From NCBI RefSeq assembly GCF_022479115.1, contig NZ_CP092497.1, positions 3,782,001-3,846,000 on the forward strand: a DNA stretch of 64,000 bases, given 5' to 3'. The stretch comes from Amycolatopsis sp. EV170708-02-1. Lineage in GTDB: Bacteria; Actinomycetota; Actinomycetes; Mycobacteriales; Pseudonocardiaceae. Shown here in pieces: positions 49,748 to 57,775 of this stretch. Both the position numbers and the translations under genes were made by a program. The notes below the pieces were generated by a model that was not told where the DNA came from, did not search any database, and was given only the letters and a program-made list of their open reading frames with translations. Each line of letters opens with the position of its first letter. Positions within the stretch are counted from its first letter, which is position 1.

Positions 49748-50566
49748 ATGATCCTGATCACCGGAGCGAACGGCGTCGTGGGACGTCAGGTGAAGAATGT
49801 CCTGCTGCGCCAAGGTATCGACGTCACCGCGATCACCCGCGGCGACGGGGACCTGTTCAGTCCTGCCTGGATCGAACCGGCGTTGGAAGGTGTCGAAGCG
49901 ATCCAGATCAGCCCGCGGGCGACCGGCCCAGGCCTCGAAGAGCTGCTGAAGCTGGCGGCCGGACGAGGGGTACGGCGGGTGGTGCTGCTGTCGGCCACCA
50001 CTGTCGAGTACCCGGCGGGGGAGGCACGCTTCGCCGACCAGTTCAAGAAAGCCGAAGAGCTCGTCACCCGCTCCGGTCTGGAGTGGACGGTCCTGCGCCT
50101 GGCGGATTTCGCCGCCAACGCGCTGGCCTGGGTGCCACAGATCCAGGCGGGTGACGTGGTGCGCGGTGCGTACGGACGGGCCGCCACCTCCCCGATCCAT
50201 GAAACCGACATCGCCGCGGTCGCCGCGCGAGCCCTGCTCGGCGACCTCCCGGCGGGGTCGGTGTACACGCTGACCGGTCCGGGATCGGTGGACCAGCACG
50301 AGAAGGTGCGGCTCATCGGCGCGGCCATCGGCCGCGCACTGTCCTTTCAGGAGCTTCCGCCCGAGCGGGTGCGGCAGGGGATGCTCGCGCAGGGGCTACC
50401 CGAAGAGGTTCCCGACCGCCTGCTCGGTTCCCTCGCCGACTACAGCGAGCGCCCCGGCCCCACGACCACCACGGTGGAAGACCTCCTCGGACGGCCCGCG
50501 CACACGTTCGCCGACTGGGCGCGCGACCACGCGCCGTCCTTTCAGGCCCAGCCGATCCGCTCGTAG
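49748..50566 (+). CDS. NmrA/SDR-type NAD(P)-binding epimerase-like protein
   Basis: A 272-residue Rossmann-fold protein of the NmrA/atypical SDR group. Opening MILITGANGVVGRQVKNVL gives the GxxGxxG motif. Catalytic YxxxK is not clearly present, so it may bind rather than oxidise. The C-terminus HTFADWARDHAPSFQ matches FAEWARTHLASFR of the paralogue at 57776. Co-directional with the sigma factor and oxidoreductase. Overlaps the 3' end of the next gene by 25 bases. Confidence 0.85.
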   Translation: MILITGANGVVGRQVKNVLLRQGIDVTAITRGDGDLFSPAWIEPALEGVEAIQISPRATGPGLEELLKLAAGRGVRRVVLLSATTVEYPAGEARFADQFKKAEELVTRSGLEWTVLRLADFAANALAWVPQIQAGDVVRGAYGRAATSPIHETDIAAVAARALLGDLPAGSVYTLTGPGSVDQHEKVRLIGAAIGRALSFQELPPERVRQGMLAQGLPEEVPDRLLGSLADYSERPGPTTTTVEDLLGRPAHTFADWARDHAPSFQAQPIRS

Positions 50567-51072
50567 AACGGCGTGATCCACGCCCGGAAACGATCTCCGT
50601 GGGCTTCCTTGGCGGCGGCCACGACGGCGTCCGGATCCTCGGACGGCGTCAGGCCGCGCCCGCGGAGCCACTCGGCGAACAGCTCGTGCGAGCCGCTGTG
50701 GTCGTCGTCTTCCGCCCGGTAGTAGTAGGCCGACTCGTGGTCGACCATGATCTCGGCGTCGAAACCCAGCAGTCGCAGGAAATCCGTGAAGTCGCGGGCG
50801 ACGACGTGCTCGCCGCCCTCGTCGCCGAAGACCACGATCGGCGACTGGGCGAGGTCCGTCTCGTCGTCGGCCCGCCAGATCGCGTAAGTCGAGCCGCTCC
50901 CGTTCGCCTGGGCGAAGGGGATCACCCGCGAGAGGAATTCGGGGTCGTCCAGCTCCTGGGGGAAGCGGCCTTTGTCGTCGTAGTCGTGGAACTCGAAACC
51001 GTCGGCGAGGTAGTCGCGGGTCGAGTCATAGAGGTCCTTCAGCTCGTTCAGGACCGGAATAGGTGAGTACAC
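50542..51072 (-). CDS. Hypothetical protein, possibly SUKH/SMI1-like
   Basis: A 176-residue acidic protein. AQSPIVVFGDEGGEHVVARDFTDFLRLLGF in the middle resembles the SUKH (SMI1/KNR4) fold used by immunity proteins and housekeeping relatives, but I could not confirm it. Terminal part: ERIGWA. GTG at 51072. Its stop region overlaps the convergent NmrA-like gene by 25 bases. Co-directional with the TetR gene, which begins upstream at 51697. Confidence 0.55.
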   Translation of the reverse strand: MYSPIPVLNELKDLYDSTRDYLADGFEFHDYDDKGRFPQELDDPEFLSRVIPFAQANGSGSTYAIWRADDETDLAQSPIVVFGDEGGEHVVARDFTDFLRLLGFDAEIMVDHESAYYYRAEDDDHSGSHELFAEWLRGRGLTPSEDPDAVVAAAKEAHGDRFRAWITPFYERIGWA

Positions 51073-51076
51073 GCGG

Positions 51077-51697
51077 TCACTTTATGCGGGCTTGGGCCTC
51101 GGCGGCGTCGAGTGCGGGGGCGAGTGGTGCGAGCGCGGCTCGGAGCAGATCGGTCAGCGAGCCGGAGGGCACGACGAGCCCGCCGGCCGTGCTCGGCTGC
51201 AGCCATCGCTGGAGCGCGATCCGCACCGCGGCGGTCACGCTCGCCGCGAGTACGTGGGCGGTCTGCGGCGGGATGTCGCCGAGGCGTTGGACGATCGCGT
51301 CGGCGAGGGGGAGTTCGAGCGCGTTGGTGGTGTCGGCGAACGCGGCACGCAGTGCCGGCCGGGTGGTGATCAGCAGCAGCGCGTCGCGGTGGTGTTCGCC
51401 CGGGTCGGTGTACTGCTCGACGAGCGCTTCGAGCACGGCGTCGGCGAGGCCGGTGTCAGCGGGCCGGGCCACCACCGCCGCCGCGATCCGCGCTTCCCGC
51501 TCGGCGGTGACGGCGGCGACGATGGCCTGTTCACGGCTGGAGAAGTAGTTGTTGTAGGTCCTGGGCGAGACTCCCGCGGCTTCGGCGATGTCGTCGACGC
51601 GCACGTTTTCGGGGCCACGCTCCAGGGCCAGCCGCAGCGCCGCCTCGCGCAAGGTCTTCCTGGTGGCCTGTTTCTTCTGGTCGCGCAATCCGGTCAC
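51077..51697 (-). CDS. TetR-family transcriptional regulator
   Basis: A 206-residue regulator. HTH: VDDIAEAAGVSPRTYNNYFSSREQAIVAAV. C-terminal helices are Ala-rich and have no recognised ligand motif. The GTG at 51697 is preferred; an earlier in-frame start would run through the operator. A perfect 22-bp palindrome sits 34 bases upstream, shared with the divergent gene at 51799. Four bases separate its stop from the start of the next minus-strand gene. Confidence 0.9.
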   Translation of the reverse strand: MTGLRDQKKQATRKTLREAALRLALERGPENVRVDDIAEAAGVSPRTYNNYFSSREQAIVAAVTAEREARIAAAVVARPADTGLADAVLEALVEQYTDPGEHHRDALLLITTRPALRAAFADTTNALELPLADAIVQRLGDIPPQTAHVLAASVTAAVRIALQRWLQPSTAGGLVVPSGSLTDLLRAALAPLAPALDAAEAQARIK

Positions 51698-51730
51698 CGG
51701 CCGAGTATCCCAGTCAACTTGCGCGGACGC

Positions 51731-51752
51731 AAACTTGCGTGCACGCAAGTTT
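51731..51752. promoter_or_regulatory. Perfect 22-bp TetR operator
   Basis: Positions 51731-51752 form a perfect palindrome centred between 51741 and 51742, with core AACTTGCGTGCACGCAAGTT. A second, imperfect pair TTGCG...CGCAA begins near 51718 just beside it. It lies between the TetR gene and the divergent TIM-barrel-like gene. Confidence 0.85.
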
Positions 51753-51798
51753 CCTTCTAGTCTCGGGCTCCACATTCCGAGACGAGAGGACCGAACCC

Positions 51799-52818
51799 AT
51801 GCGTGCCAAAGGCATCGCCTACGACACCGGCTTTGTCCGGGGCGGCGAGAACTCCCGCGAGAACTTCGATCCCGACCTGGTGAAACGGGAGCTCGCCATC
51901 ATCCGTGACGAGCTGCACTGCACCGCCGTGCATCTCGTCGGCGGCGATCCGGAACGGCTGGAACTGGCCGCCAACCACGCCGCCGAACTCGGGCTGGAGG
52001 TCTGGTTCTCGCCCTATCCGCTGGAGCTGACGACCGAGGAGATGCTGGCGTTGTTCGCCGACTGCGCGCGGCGGGCGGAGCGGGTCCGGCGGACGGGCGC
52101 CGAAGTCGTGTTCGTCACCGGCGTCGAGCTGACCCTCATGGACCACGGCTTCCTGCCCGGTGACGACATCACCGAACGGCTCGGACGACTGTTCAGCAGG
52201 CCGGAGAGCCTGGGCGAGCGGACCGCCGAGGCGAGCGAGCGCCTCAACGACTTCCTCGGCGAGGCCGTGGCGACGGTCCGGAAGCACTTTCACGGGAAGA
52301 TCACCTACGCGTGCATCCCGTTCGAGCGGGTCGACTGGACCCTCTTCGACTTCATGTCGGTCGAACTCATCCGGTCCGCGGAGGTGGCGGACCGGTTCCA
52401 GGAAGGGGTGCGTGCCCTCGTGGCTCAAGGAAAACCGGTCGCGATCACCGGCTTCGGCGCGGCCACCTGGCGCGGCGCCGGCGATCGGGCGCCGCGCAGC
52501 ATGGAGATCGTCGAGCACGACGAGGCCGGCCGTCCGGTCCGGCTGAACGGGGAGTACGACCGCGACGAGGCCGGACAGGCCGCCTACCTTCGCGAGCTGC
52601 TGGAGATCTTCGACGCCGAAGGTGTCGACGGCGCCTTCGTCTACCTTTTCGCGCTCTACAACTATCCGCACCGTCCCGGCGACCCTCGCCGTGACCTGGA
52701 TCTGGCCAGTCTCGGCATCGTCAAGGTCCTCGAAGACCGCGACGGCGAAACCTATCCGGGCATGCCTTGGGAACCCAAGGCCGCGTTCACCGCCCTCGCC
52801 GACTACTACCGTTCCTAA
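51799..52818 (+). CDS. Conserved protein of the group often labelled abortive-infection; barrel-like
   Basis: A 339-residue soluble protein. Sequences such as KGIAYDTGFVRGGENSRENF, HCTAVHLVGGDPERLELAANHAAELGLEVWFSPYPLE and ITGFGAATWRGAGD are typical of an actinobacterial family commonly labelled abortive phage infection protein without evidence that I know of. Alternating strand-helix pattern suggests a TIM barrel, like glycoside hydrolases. ATG at 51799 after GAGAGGACC. It is under the palindrome of the divergent TetR. Overlaps the convergent NlpC/P60 gene by four bases. Confidence 0.7.
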   Translation: MRAKGIAYDTGFVRGGENSRENFDPDLVKRELAIIRDELHCTAVHLVGGDPERLELAANHAAELGLEVWFSPYPLELTTEEMLALFADCARRAERVRRTGAEVVFVTGVELTLMDHGFLPGDDITERLGRLFSRPESLGERTAEASERLNDFLGEAVATVRKHFHGKITYACIPFERVDWTLFDFMSVELIRSAEVADRFQEGVRALVAQGKPVAITGFGAATWRGAGDRAPRSMEIVEHDEAGRPVRLNGEYDRDEAGQAAYLRELLEIFDAEGVDGAFVYLFALYNYPHRPGDPRRDLDLASLGIVKVLEDRDGETYPGMPWEPKAAFTALADYYRS

Positions 52819-53948
52819 GCCGTCGGGCGGCCCGCTCCGGCGTAGTCGTCGCCCTGCTTCCGGTAGGTGTGCACCTGCACCGCCTGCCCGGTCTGCGGGG
52901 CGTCGATCATCTGCTGATTCCCGATGTACAGCCCGACGTGGTGGATCTTCGTGTTCGGCTCGCCGTAGAAGATCAGGTCGCCCAGCTGGGGATCGGTCAC
53001 CTTGTTCACGCTGTGGTACTGGGTGTGGGCGGTGCGCATGAGCTTGACGCCGGCGCTGGCGTACGCGGCCGTCGTGAGGCCGGAGCAGTCGAATCCGGGG
53101 TCGCTGCCGCCGGTGCCGTTGCCGCCCCAGACATACGGCAGCCCGATCTTGTCGATGGCGAAGTTGACCGCGCTCAGGGCCGCCGCGTTCGGCGGCTGCG
53201 GGCTCTGGCCGACCGTGCCGTAAACGTTCACCGTCGCGAGCGTGCGGTGCATCAGCAGCGGCGCGGGCTGCAGGGTGCTGACGGCGTTCCACCACGTCTG
53301 GCCCTGGCCGAGGTCGCGCCCGCCCGCGCACAGGGCGCGTCCGGCGGTGAGGGTGGCGTCGTCGATGTTCTGCGGGTCCGGTTTCCCGCCGCTCGCCGAA
53401 GCCTTGAACCGGTCCCACACCGACGGCGTCAGCTGCAGCGGGCCGCTCGCGTTCGCGGACGAGACGACCTTGTTGTAGAAGTCGCGGACCTCGACCGCGC
53501 CGAGCGGTTTGGTCAGCACGCCGTCGGCGTTCAGTCCCGAACCGGCGGCGCGGCCGTGATCGGAGGCGATCTTGCCGAGCGCGGCCAGCGTCACCCAGGA
53601 AAGGCGGCAGCCCGGCGTTTCCTTGCTCAGCGCCACGGTGGTCTTCGCGTACCCGGTCATCGCGCGCAGCGGGATGTCGAGCCAGCCGCTGGTCTTCGAC
53701 ACCCAGGCGTCGAACTCCTGCCCCATCTGCTGCGGGACCTTCGGCTGTTCCTTCGGCATCTCCGCCGGGGCGGACGACGACGGCGGCGACGGTGGCGCGG
53801 CCGGGGCCGAGGACTCGACGGCGGCGGCCTCCGGCTTCGGCTCGTCCTTCGGCGCGAAGGTGATGGCGGCGACCAGTGCGGCGCCCGCGACGACGACCGC
53901 GGCGGCGATCACCGGGAGTCTGCGGCGGCGCGAGGTTTCCTGTTCCAT
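52815..53948 (-). CDS. Membrane-anchored NlpC/P60 cell-wall hydrolase
   Basis: A 377-residue protein: a basic tail and one hydrophobic helix (residues 10-30), then a Pro/Ala/Ser-rich linker, an unnamed middle region resembling a lytic-transglycosylase-like fold (DRFKASASGGKPDPQNIDDATLTAGRALC) and the C-terminal NlpC/P60 domain. The catalytic Cys is in PGFDCSGLTTAAY and the His in KIHHVGLYIGNQQMID. Cuts peptidoglycan stem peptides. Its ATG shares one base with the nucleoside-hydrolase stop (TGATG), so they are co-translated. Confidence 0.9.
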   Translation of the reverse strand: MEQETSRRRRLPVIAAAVVVAGAALVAAITFAPKDEPKPEAAAVESSAPAAPPSPPSSSAPAEMPKEQPKVPQQMGQEFDAWVSKTSGWLDIPLRAMTGYAKTTVALSKETPGCRLSWVTLAALGKIASDHGRAAGSGLNADGVLTKPLGAVEVRDFYNKVVSSANASGPLQLTPSVWDRFKASASGGKPDPQNIDDATLTAGRALCAGGRDLGQGQTWWNAVSTLQPAPLLMHRTLATVNVYGTVGQSPQPPNAAALSAVNFAIDKIGLPYVWGGNGTGGSDPGFDCSGLTTAAYASAGVKLMRTAHTQYHSVNKVTDPQLGDLIFYGEPNTKIHHVGLYIGNQQMIDAPQTGQAVQVHTYRKQGDDYAGAGRPTA

Positions 53949-54907
53949 CACCGGCCCCCGGTGATCCGGCCGAGGACGAACTCGCGGAAGGCGTCGACAT
54001 CGGTGGTCAGCGCGACGTCGATGGTGCGGCCGGGCACGGCCTGCGGATCGGTGCTTCGCAGCCTTCGCCGGTCCACCAGTGTCGCACCGCGGGCGGGGCC
54101 GAAGCCGCACTCGACGTCCACGGGGTACGACTCGACGTCGAGGATGCCCGGCCGGATCGCCTCGGCCACCGCGACCGCGTCGTGCATGACCATCCCCGGC
54201 ATGCCGAGGATCGGGGTGTAGTGCTCGACGTAGGTGGGTGTCAGCGCTTCGAGCGCCGCGCCGAGCGGCCCGGACGCGGCGAGCTTGCCGAGCCACGTGG
54301 TGTCGACCGAGCACTGGTGCGTGATGTCCAGCGGGACCAGCACGGTCGGGATGTCCTCGTCGGCCAGCACCCGGCGCGCGGCTTCGGGGTCGCTCCAGAT
54401 GTTGAACTCGGCTGCGGTGGTGGAGTTCCCCTTGGTCACCCCGCCGCCCATGATGACGATCCTGCCGATCTTTTCGCGGATGTCCGGATGAGCGGCCAGC
54501 AGCAGCGCGATATTCGTCAGCGGGCCGATCGGGGCGATGGTCACCGGTTCGTCGGCGGCTTCCAGCAGATCCACCAGCAGGCGGACGGCGCCGCGTTCGT
54601 CGAGCGGGCGTTTCGCCTCCGGCAGGGTCCCGGCGTGGCCGGACAGGCCGTCCTCGCCGTGGACGAATCCGGCGGGCTTGGCGTTGTCGTAGACCATCGG
54701 CCGCGCGGCGCCGGCGGCGACGGGGACGTCGTCGCGGCCGAAGAGCTGAAGCAGGCGGCGGGCGTTGGCGGTGGTGTGGCTCAGCGGGACGTTGCCGAAC
54801 ACCGTGGTCACGCCGAGCAGGTCGACGTCCTCGGATCGCGAGGCCAGCGCCAGCGCGAACGCGTCGTCGACCCCCGGGTCGGTGTCGATGATCAGCTTGG
54901 TGCCCAT
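53948..54907 (-). CDS. Nucleoside hydrolase (IUNH family)
   Basis: A 319-residue Ca2+-dependent enzyme that splits ribonucleosides into base and ribose. Hallmarks are IIDTDPGVDDAFALALA at the N-terminus (calcium and catalytic aspartates), IAPIGPLTNIALLLAAHPD, GGGVTKGNSTTAAEFNIWSDPEAA and DAVAVAEA near the end. ATG at 54907. It is the first gene of a two-gene unit with the NlpC/P60 protein. Divergent from the acyltransferase by 53 bases. Confidence 0.92.
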   Translation of the reverse strand: MGTKLIIDTDPGVDDAFALALASRSEDVDLLGVTTVFGNVPLSHTTANARRLLQLFGRDDVPVAAGAARPMVYDNAKPAGFVHGEDGLSGHAGTLPEAKRPLDERGAVRLLVDLLEAADEPVTIAPIGPLTNIALLLAAHPDIREKIGRIVIMGGGVTKGNSTTAAEFNIWSDPEAARRVLADEDIPTVLVPLDITHQCSVDTTWLGKLAASGPLGAALEALTPTYVEHYTPILGMPGMVMHDAVAVAEAIRPGILDVESYPVDVECGFGPARGATLVDRRRLRSTDPQAVPGRTIDVALTTDVDAFREFVLGRITGGR

Positions 54908-54960
54908 GCGCGTGCTCCCCTTTGCGGTCGGCGGCCTGTTCACAGGTTACGGTCACCGGT

Positions 54961-55719
54961 ATGACGTCCATGTGGGGTGCGCCCGCGCTGTCGCGGCTCC
55001 GCGCCTGGGGCCAGGCCCGTCGTGATCCGCGTCAGGCGAAGTTCCTGACCAAGGACTCGCTGCGCTGGGTGCTGCGAAACCGCGCGTACACGCCTTGGTA
55101 CCTGGTCCGGTACTGGCGGCTGCTGAAGTTCCGGGTCGCGAACCCGCACATCATCCTGCGCGGGATGGTGTTCCTCGGCAAGGACGTCGAGATCCACTGC
55201 CGTCCCGGCTACGGGCGGCTGGAGATCGGCCGCTGGGTGCATATCGGCGACGGCAACGCGATCCGCTGCCACGAAGGTTCGCTGCGCATCGGCGACAAGG
55301 CCGTCTTCGGGCGGCAGAACGTCCTCAACGGCTACCTCGACATCGAACTCGGCGCGGCCACGCTCGTCGCGGACTGGGTGTACATCTGCGACTTCGACCA
55401 CGTCACCACCGACATCACCGTCCCGATCAAGGATCAGGGCATCGTGAAGTCGCCGGTGCGGATCGGGCCGGACACCTGGATCGGCACCAAGGTCTCCGTG
55501 CTCAAGGGCACCCGGGTCGGCCGCGGCTGCGTCCTCGGCGCGCACGCCGTGGTGCGGGGCGAGATCCCGGACTACTCGATCGCCGTCGGCTCGCCGGCGT
55601 GCGTCGTCCGGAACCGGCAGGACGACTACGCCGCCGACGCCGCCCGCCGCGAGGCCGTCGCGGACATGGCGCGCAAGGCGAACAAGGCGCTGCAGAAGAC
55701 TCTGGGCGTCGAGGGCTGA
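54961..55719 (+). CDS. Left-handed beta-helix acyltransferase
   Basis: A 252-residue hexapeptide-repeat transferase. The repeat region (about residues 75-215) includes LEIGRWVHIGDGNAI, GSLRIGDKAVFG and KSPVRIGPDTWIGTKVSVLKGTRVGRGCVLGAHAVVRG, closing with IAVGSPACVVRN, the usual acetyltransferase end. The N-terminal 70 residues are basic. Most such proteins modify sugars of cell-wall or extracellular polysaccharides. ATG at 54961. Its stop runs directly into the repeat at 55719. Confidence 0.85.
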   Translation: MTSMWGAPALSRLRAWGQARRDPRQAKFLTKDSLRWVLRNRAYTPWYLVRYWRLLKFRVANPHIILRGMVFLGKDVEIHCRPGYGRLEIGRWVHIGDGNAIRCHEGSLRIGDKAVFGRQNVLNGYLDIELGAATLVADWVYICDFDHVTTDITVPIKDQGIVKSPVRIGPDTWIGTKVSVLKGTRVGRGCVLGAHAVVRGEIPDYSIAVGSPACVVRNRQDDYAADAARREAVADMARKANKALQKTLGVEG

Positions 55720-55790
55720 AAGCGTCCTTCACCGCATGAGACGCGGCGAAGGACGCTTTCACCGCATGAGACGCGGGGAAAGCGTCCTTC
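55719..55790. repeat. Triple-arm repeat between convergent genes
   Basis: AAAGCGTCCTTC occurs at 55719-55730 and 55779-55790, and its exact complement GAAGGACGCTTT at 55748-55759. Between the arms, CACCGCATGAGACGCGG is present twice (55730-55746 and 55760-55776). The first arm begins in the acyltransferase stop and the last ends in the NADAR stop. The middle arm can pair with either flank, giving two exclusive hairpins. Confidence 0.8.
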
Positions 55791-56355
55791 AGCCGCGCAG
55801 CTGCTCGCGGACCTCCATAAGCGCGAAGCCCAGCAGGTTCTGCCCGCGCCAGTAGTCGGGGCGGGTGGCGTTCTTGTCCTCGCGGGCGAGGCCGCTGCCC
55901 CAGACCAGGTCCATCCTCGACGCCTCGACGATCACCTTGTCGCCGGTGCTCAGCAGGAACTCGCGCTCCTCGGCGTGCTGGCGGAACTTCTCCAGGTTCC
56001 CGTCGATGACGATGTCGAAGCGGTGCCGCTCCCACACCTCGGCGTCGAAACCGGCGACCTCACGGCCGAGGATCTTCGCGGTCTTGGGATCCGGCGCCTG
56101 ACGGATGTTCGCCGCCGCCGCGTGATCGCCGAACAGTTCCGCCTTGCTCGCCATCATGTAGTGCTCGGCCGTCGGGTACCGCTCGCCGTCCACCACGAAC
56201 GGCGCCAGCCACCACTGGCTCAGGCAGGCCGCGTTGACCCTGCCGCTCTTGAGCGGGGTGTGGCCGTAGAAGAGCTGGTACCCGGGCTCCGCGCCGCTGT
56301 GGACCAGCTCGCGCAACGCATCGAGACTCCGGACTCCGTCGACCTTGCTCACCAT
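55789..56355 (-). CDS. NADAR-family protein (YbiA-like)
   Basis: A 188-residue member of the NADAR superfamily: FYGHTPLKSGRVNAACLSQWW, then YPTAEHYMMASKAELFGD and the terminal WGSGLAREDKNATRPDYWRGQNLLGFALMEVRE, all standard YbiA motifs. E. coli YbiA hydrolyses reactive riboflavin intermediates; other NADAR proteins remove ADP-ribose. ATG at 56355 chosen over an upstream in-frame ATG because conserved sequence begins here. Divergent from ilvA by 95 bases. Confidence 0.9.
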   Translation of the reverse strand: MVSKVDGVRSLDALRELVHSGAEPGYQLFYGHTPLKSGRVNAACLSQWWLAPFVVDGERYPTAEHYMMASKAELFGDHAAAANIRQAPDPKTAKILGREVAGFDAEVWERHRFDIVIDGNLEKFRQHAEEREFLLSTGDKVIVEASRMDLVWGSGLAREDKNATRPDYWRGQNLLGFALMEVREQLRG

Positions 56356-56450
56356 GGCGACCAGTGGACCACAGGCCACCGACAAGCCTGTGAAGCACCC
56401 ACTGGACCACTCTCCGTCGTGGCCCGGGGCGGTCAGTACATTCAGCATTC

Positions 56451-57707
56451 GTGCAAGGGATCGAAACGGTGAGCGCCCGAACGGTCGAAGAGGCCGCCAA
56501 GCGATTGGCCGGGGTGGTGACCCGCACGCCGCTCGAACCGAACGAGCGGCTCTCGGCCCGGGTGGACGCCCGGGTCTGGCTCAAACGCGAAGACCTGCAG
56601 ACCGTGCGCTCGTACAAGATCCGCGGCGCCTACAACTTCATCGTCCAGCTCGACGCGGAGCACCGGGAGCGCGGCGTCGTCTGCGCGAGCGCGGGCAACC
56701 ACGCGCAGGGTGTCGCGTACGCGTGCCGCCGCCTCGGCGCGAACGGCCGCGTCTACGTCCCCGGCACGACTCCCCGGCAGAAGCGCGAGCGGATCGCGAC
56801 CCTGGGCGGCTCGCATATCGAGGTCATCGTCGTCGGCGAGACCTACGAGGACGCCTTCACCGCCGCGAAGCACGACGCGGAGACCACCGGCGCGACGCTG
56901 GTCCCCGCCTTCGACGCGCCTGAGACGGTCGCCGGGCAGGGCACGGTCGCGATGGAGGTCGTCGCGCAGCTCGGGTTCGTCCCGGACGTCATGGTGGTGC
57001 CGGTCGGCGGTGGCGGCCTGCTCGCGGGGATCGCGGCGTGGGCCGCGGAACGCGCGCCCGAGATGCGGATCGTCGGGGTCGAGCCGGCGGGCGCGACCTG
57101 CATGGCCGCCGCGCTGGCGGCGGGGGAGCCGGTGCGGCTCGAAAGCGTCGACACCTTCGTGGACGGTGCGGCGGTCGCGCTGGCCGGATCGGTGACGTAT
57201 CCGCTGGTCCGCGACGGAGGCGTCGAGCTCACCGACGTCGCCGAGGGCGCGATCTGCACCGAGATGCTCGCGATGTACCAATCCGACGGTGTGATCGCCG
57301 AACCCGCGGGCGCGCTCGCGACCGCCGCGCTCGGCACGACGGTGAAGATCGACCCCGGGCAGATCGTGGTGTGCGTCGTCTCCGGCGGCAACAACGACGT
57401 CAGCCGCTACGGCGAGGTGCTCGAACGGTCGCTGATCCACGAAGGGCTGAAGCACTACTTCCTGGTGGGGTTCCCGCAGGAGCCCGGCGCGCTGCGGCGG
57501 TTCCTCGACGAGGTCCTCGGGCCGGACGACGACATCACGCGGTTCGAGTACGTGAAGCGCAACAGCCGCGAGACCGGCCCGGCGCTGATCGGCGTCGAAC
57601 TCGCGCGCCCCGGTGACCTGGAAGGCCTCCTGCACCGGCTGGACGCCAGCCCGCTGCAGGTGGAGCGGGTGGAACCGGGCAGCCCGCTGTTCCACTTCCT
57701 GGTTTGA
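56451..57707 (+). CDS. ilvA: Threonine deaminase (threonine ammonia-lyase)
   Basis: A 418-residue PLP enzyme converting threonine to 2-oxobutyrate, the first step to isoleucine. PLP Lys in RSYKIRGAYNF, ASAGNHAQGVAYAC as the substrate loop, VPVGGGGLLAGI for phosphate binding, and a C-terminal single ACT-like regulatory domain (about residues 330-418, HYFLVGFPQEPGALRRFLDE). The length fits the short biosynthetic form of Corynebacterium type. GTG at 56451; a second GTG at 56469 is possible. Ends 18 bases before palindrome copy C. Confidence 0.92.
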   Translation: MQGIETVSARTVEEAAKRLAGVVTRTPLEPNERLSARVDARVWLKREDLQTVRSYKIRGAYNFIVQLDAEHRERGVVCASAGNHAQGVAYACRRLGANGRVYVPGTTPRQKRERIATLGGSHIEVIVVGETYEDAFTAAKHDAETTGATLVPAFDAPETVAGQGTVAMEVVAQLGFVPDVMVVPVGGGGLLAGIAAWAAERAPEMRIVGVEPAGATCMAAALAAGEPVRLESVDTFVDGAAVALAGSVTYPLVRDGGVELTDVAEGAICTEMLAMYQSDGVIAEPAGALATAALGTTVKIDPGQIVVCVVSGGNNDVSRYGEVLERSLIHEGLKHYFLVGFPQEPGALRRFLDEVLGPDDDITRFEYVKRNSRETGPALIGVELARPGDLEGLLHRLDASPLQVERVEPGSPLFHFLV

Positions 57708-57725
57708 CGCTGCCTGGTCTAGAGC

Positions 57726-57771
57726 CTCGTGAGTGGCAAGGACGGTTCTAACCGTCCTTGCCACTCACGAG
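57726..57771. repeat. Dispersed palindrome copy C / bidirectional terminator
   Basis: Perfect 22-bp arms 57726-57747 and 57750-57771 around centre CT. Four bases before the stop of the convergent NmrA-like gene. Same arms as copy B; the central dinucleotide is inverted relative to copies A and B. Confidence 0.85.
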
Positions 57772-57775
57772 ACCC

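Noticed and set aside
50542..51072. Toxin-immunity system
   Set aside because: The SUKH resemblance is weak and no toxin gene lies beside it.
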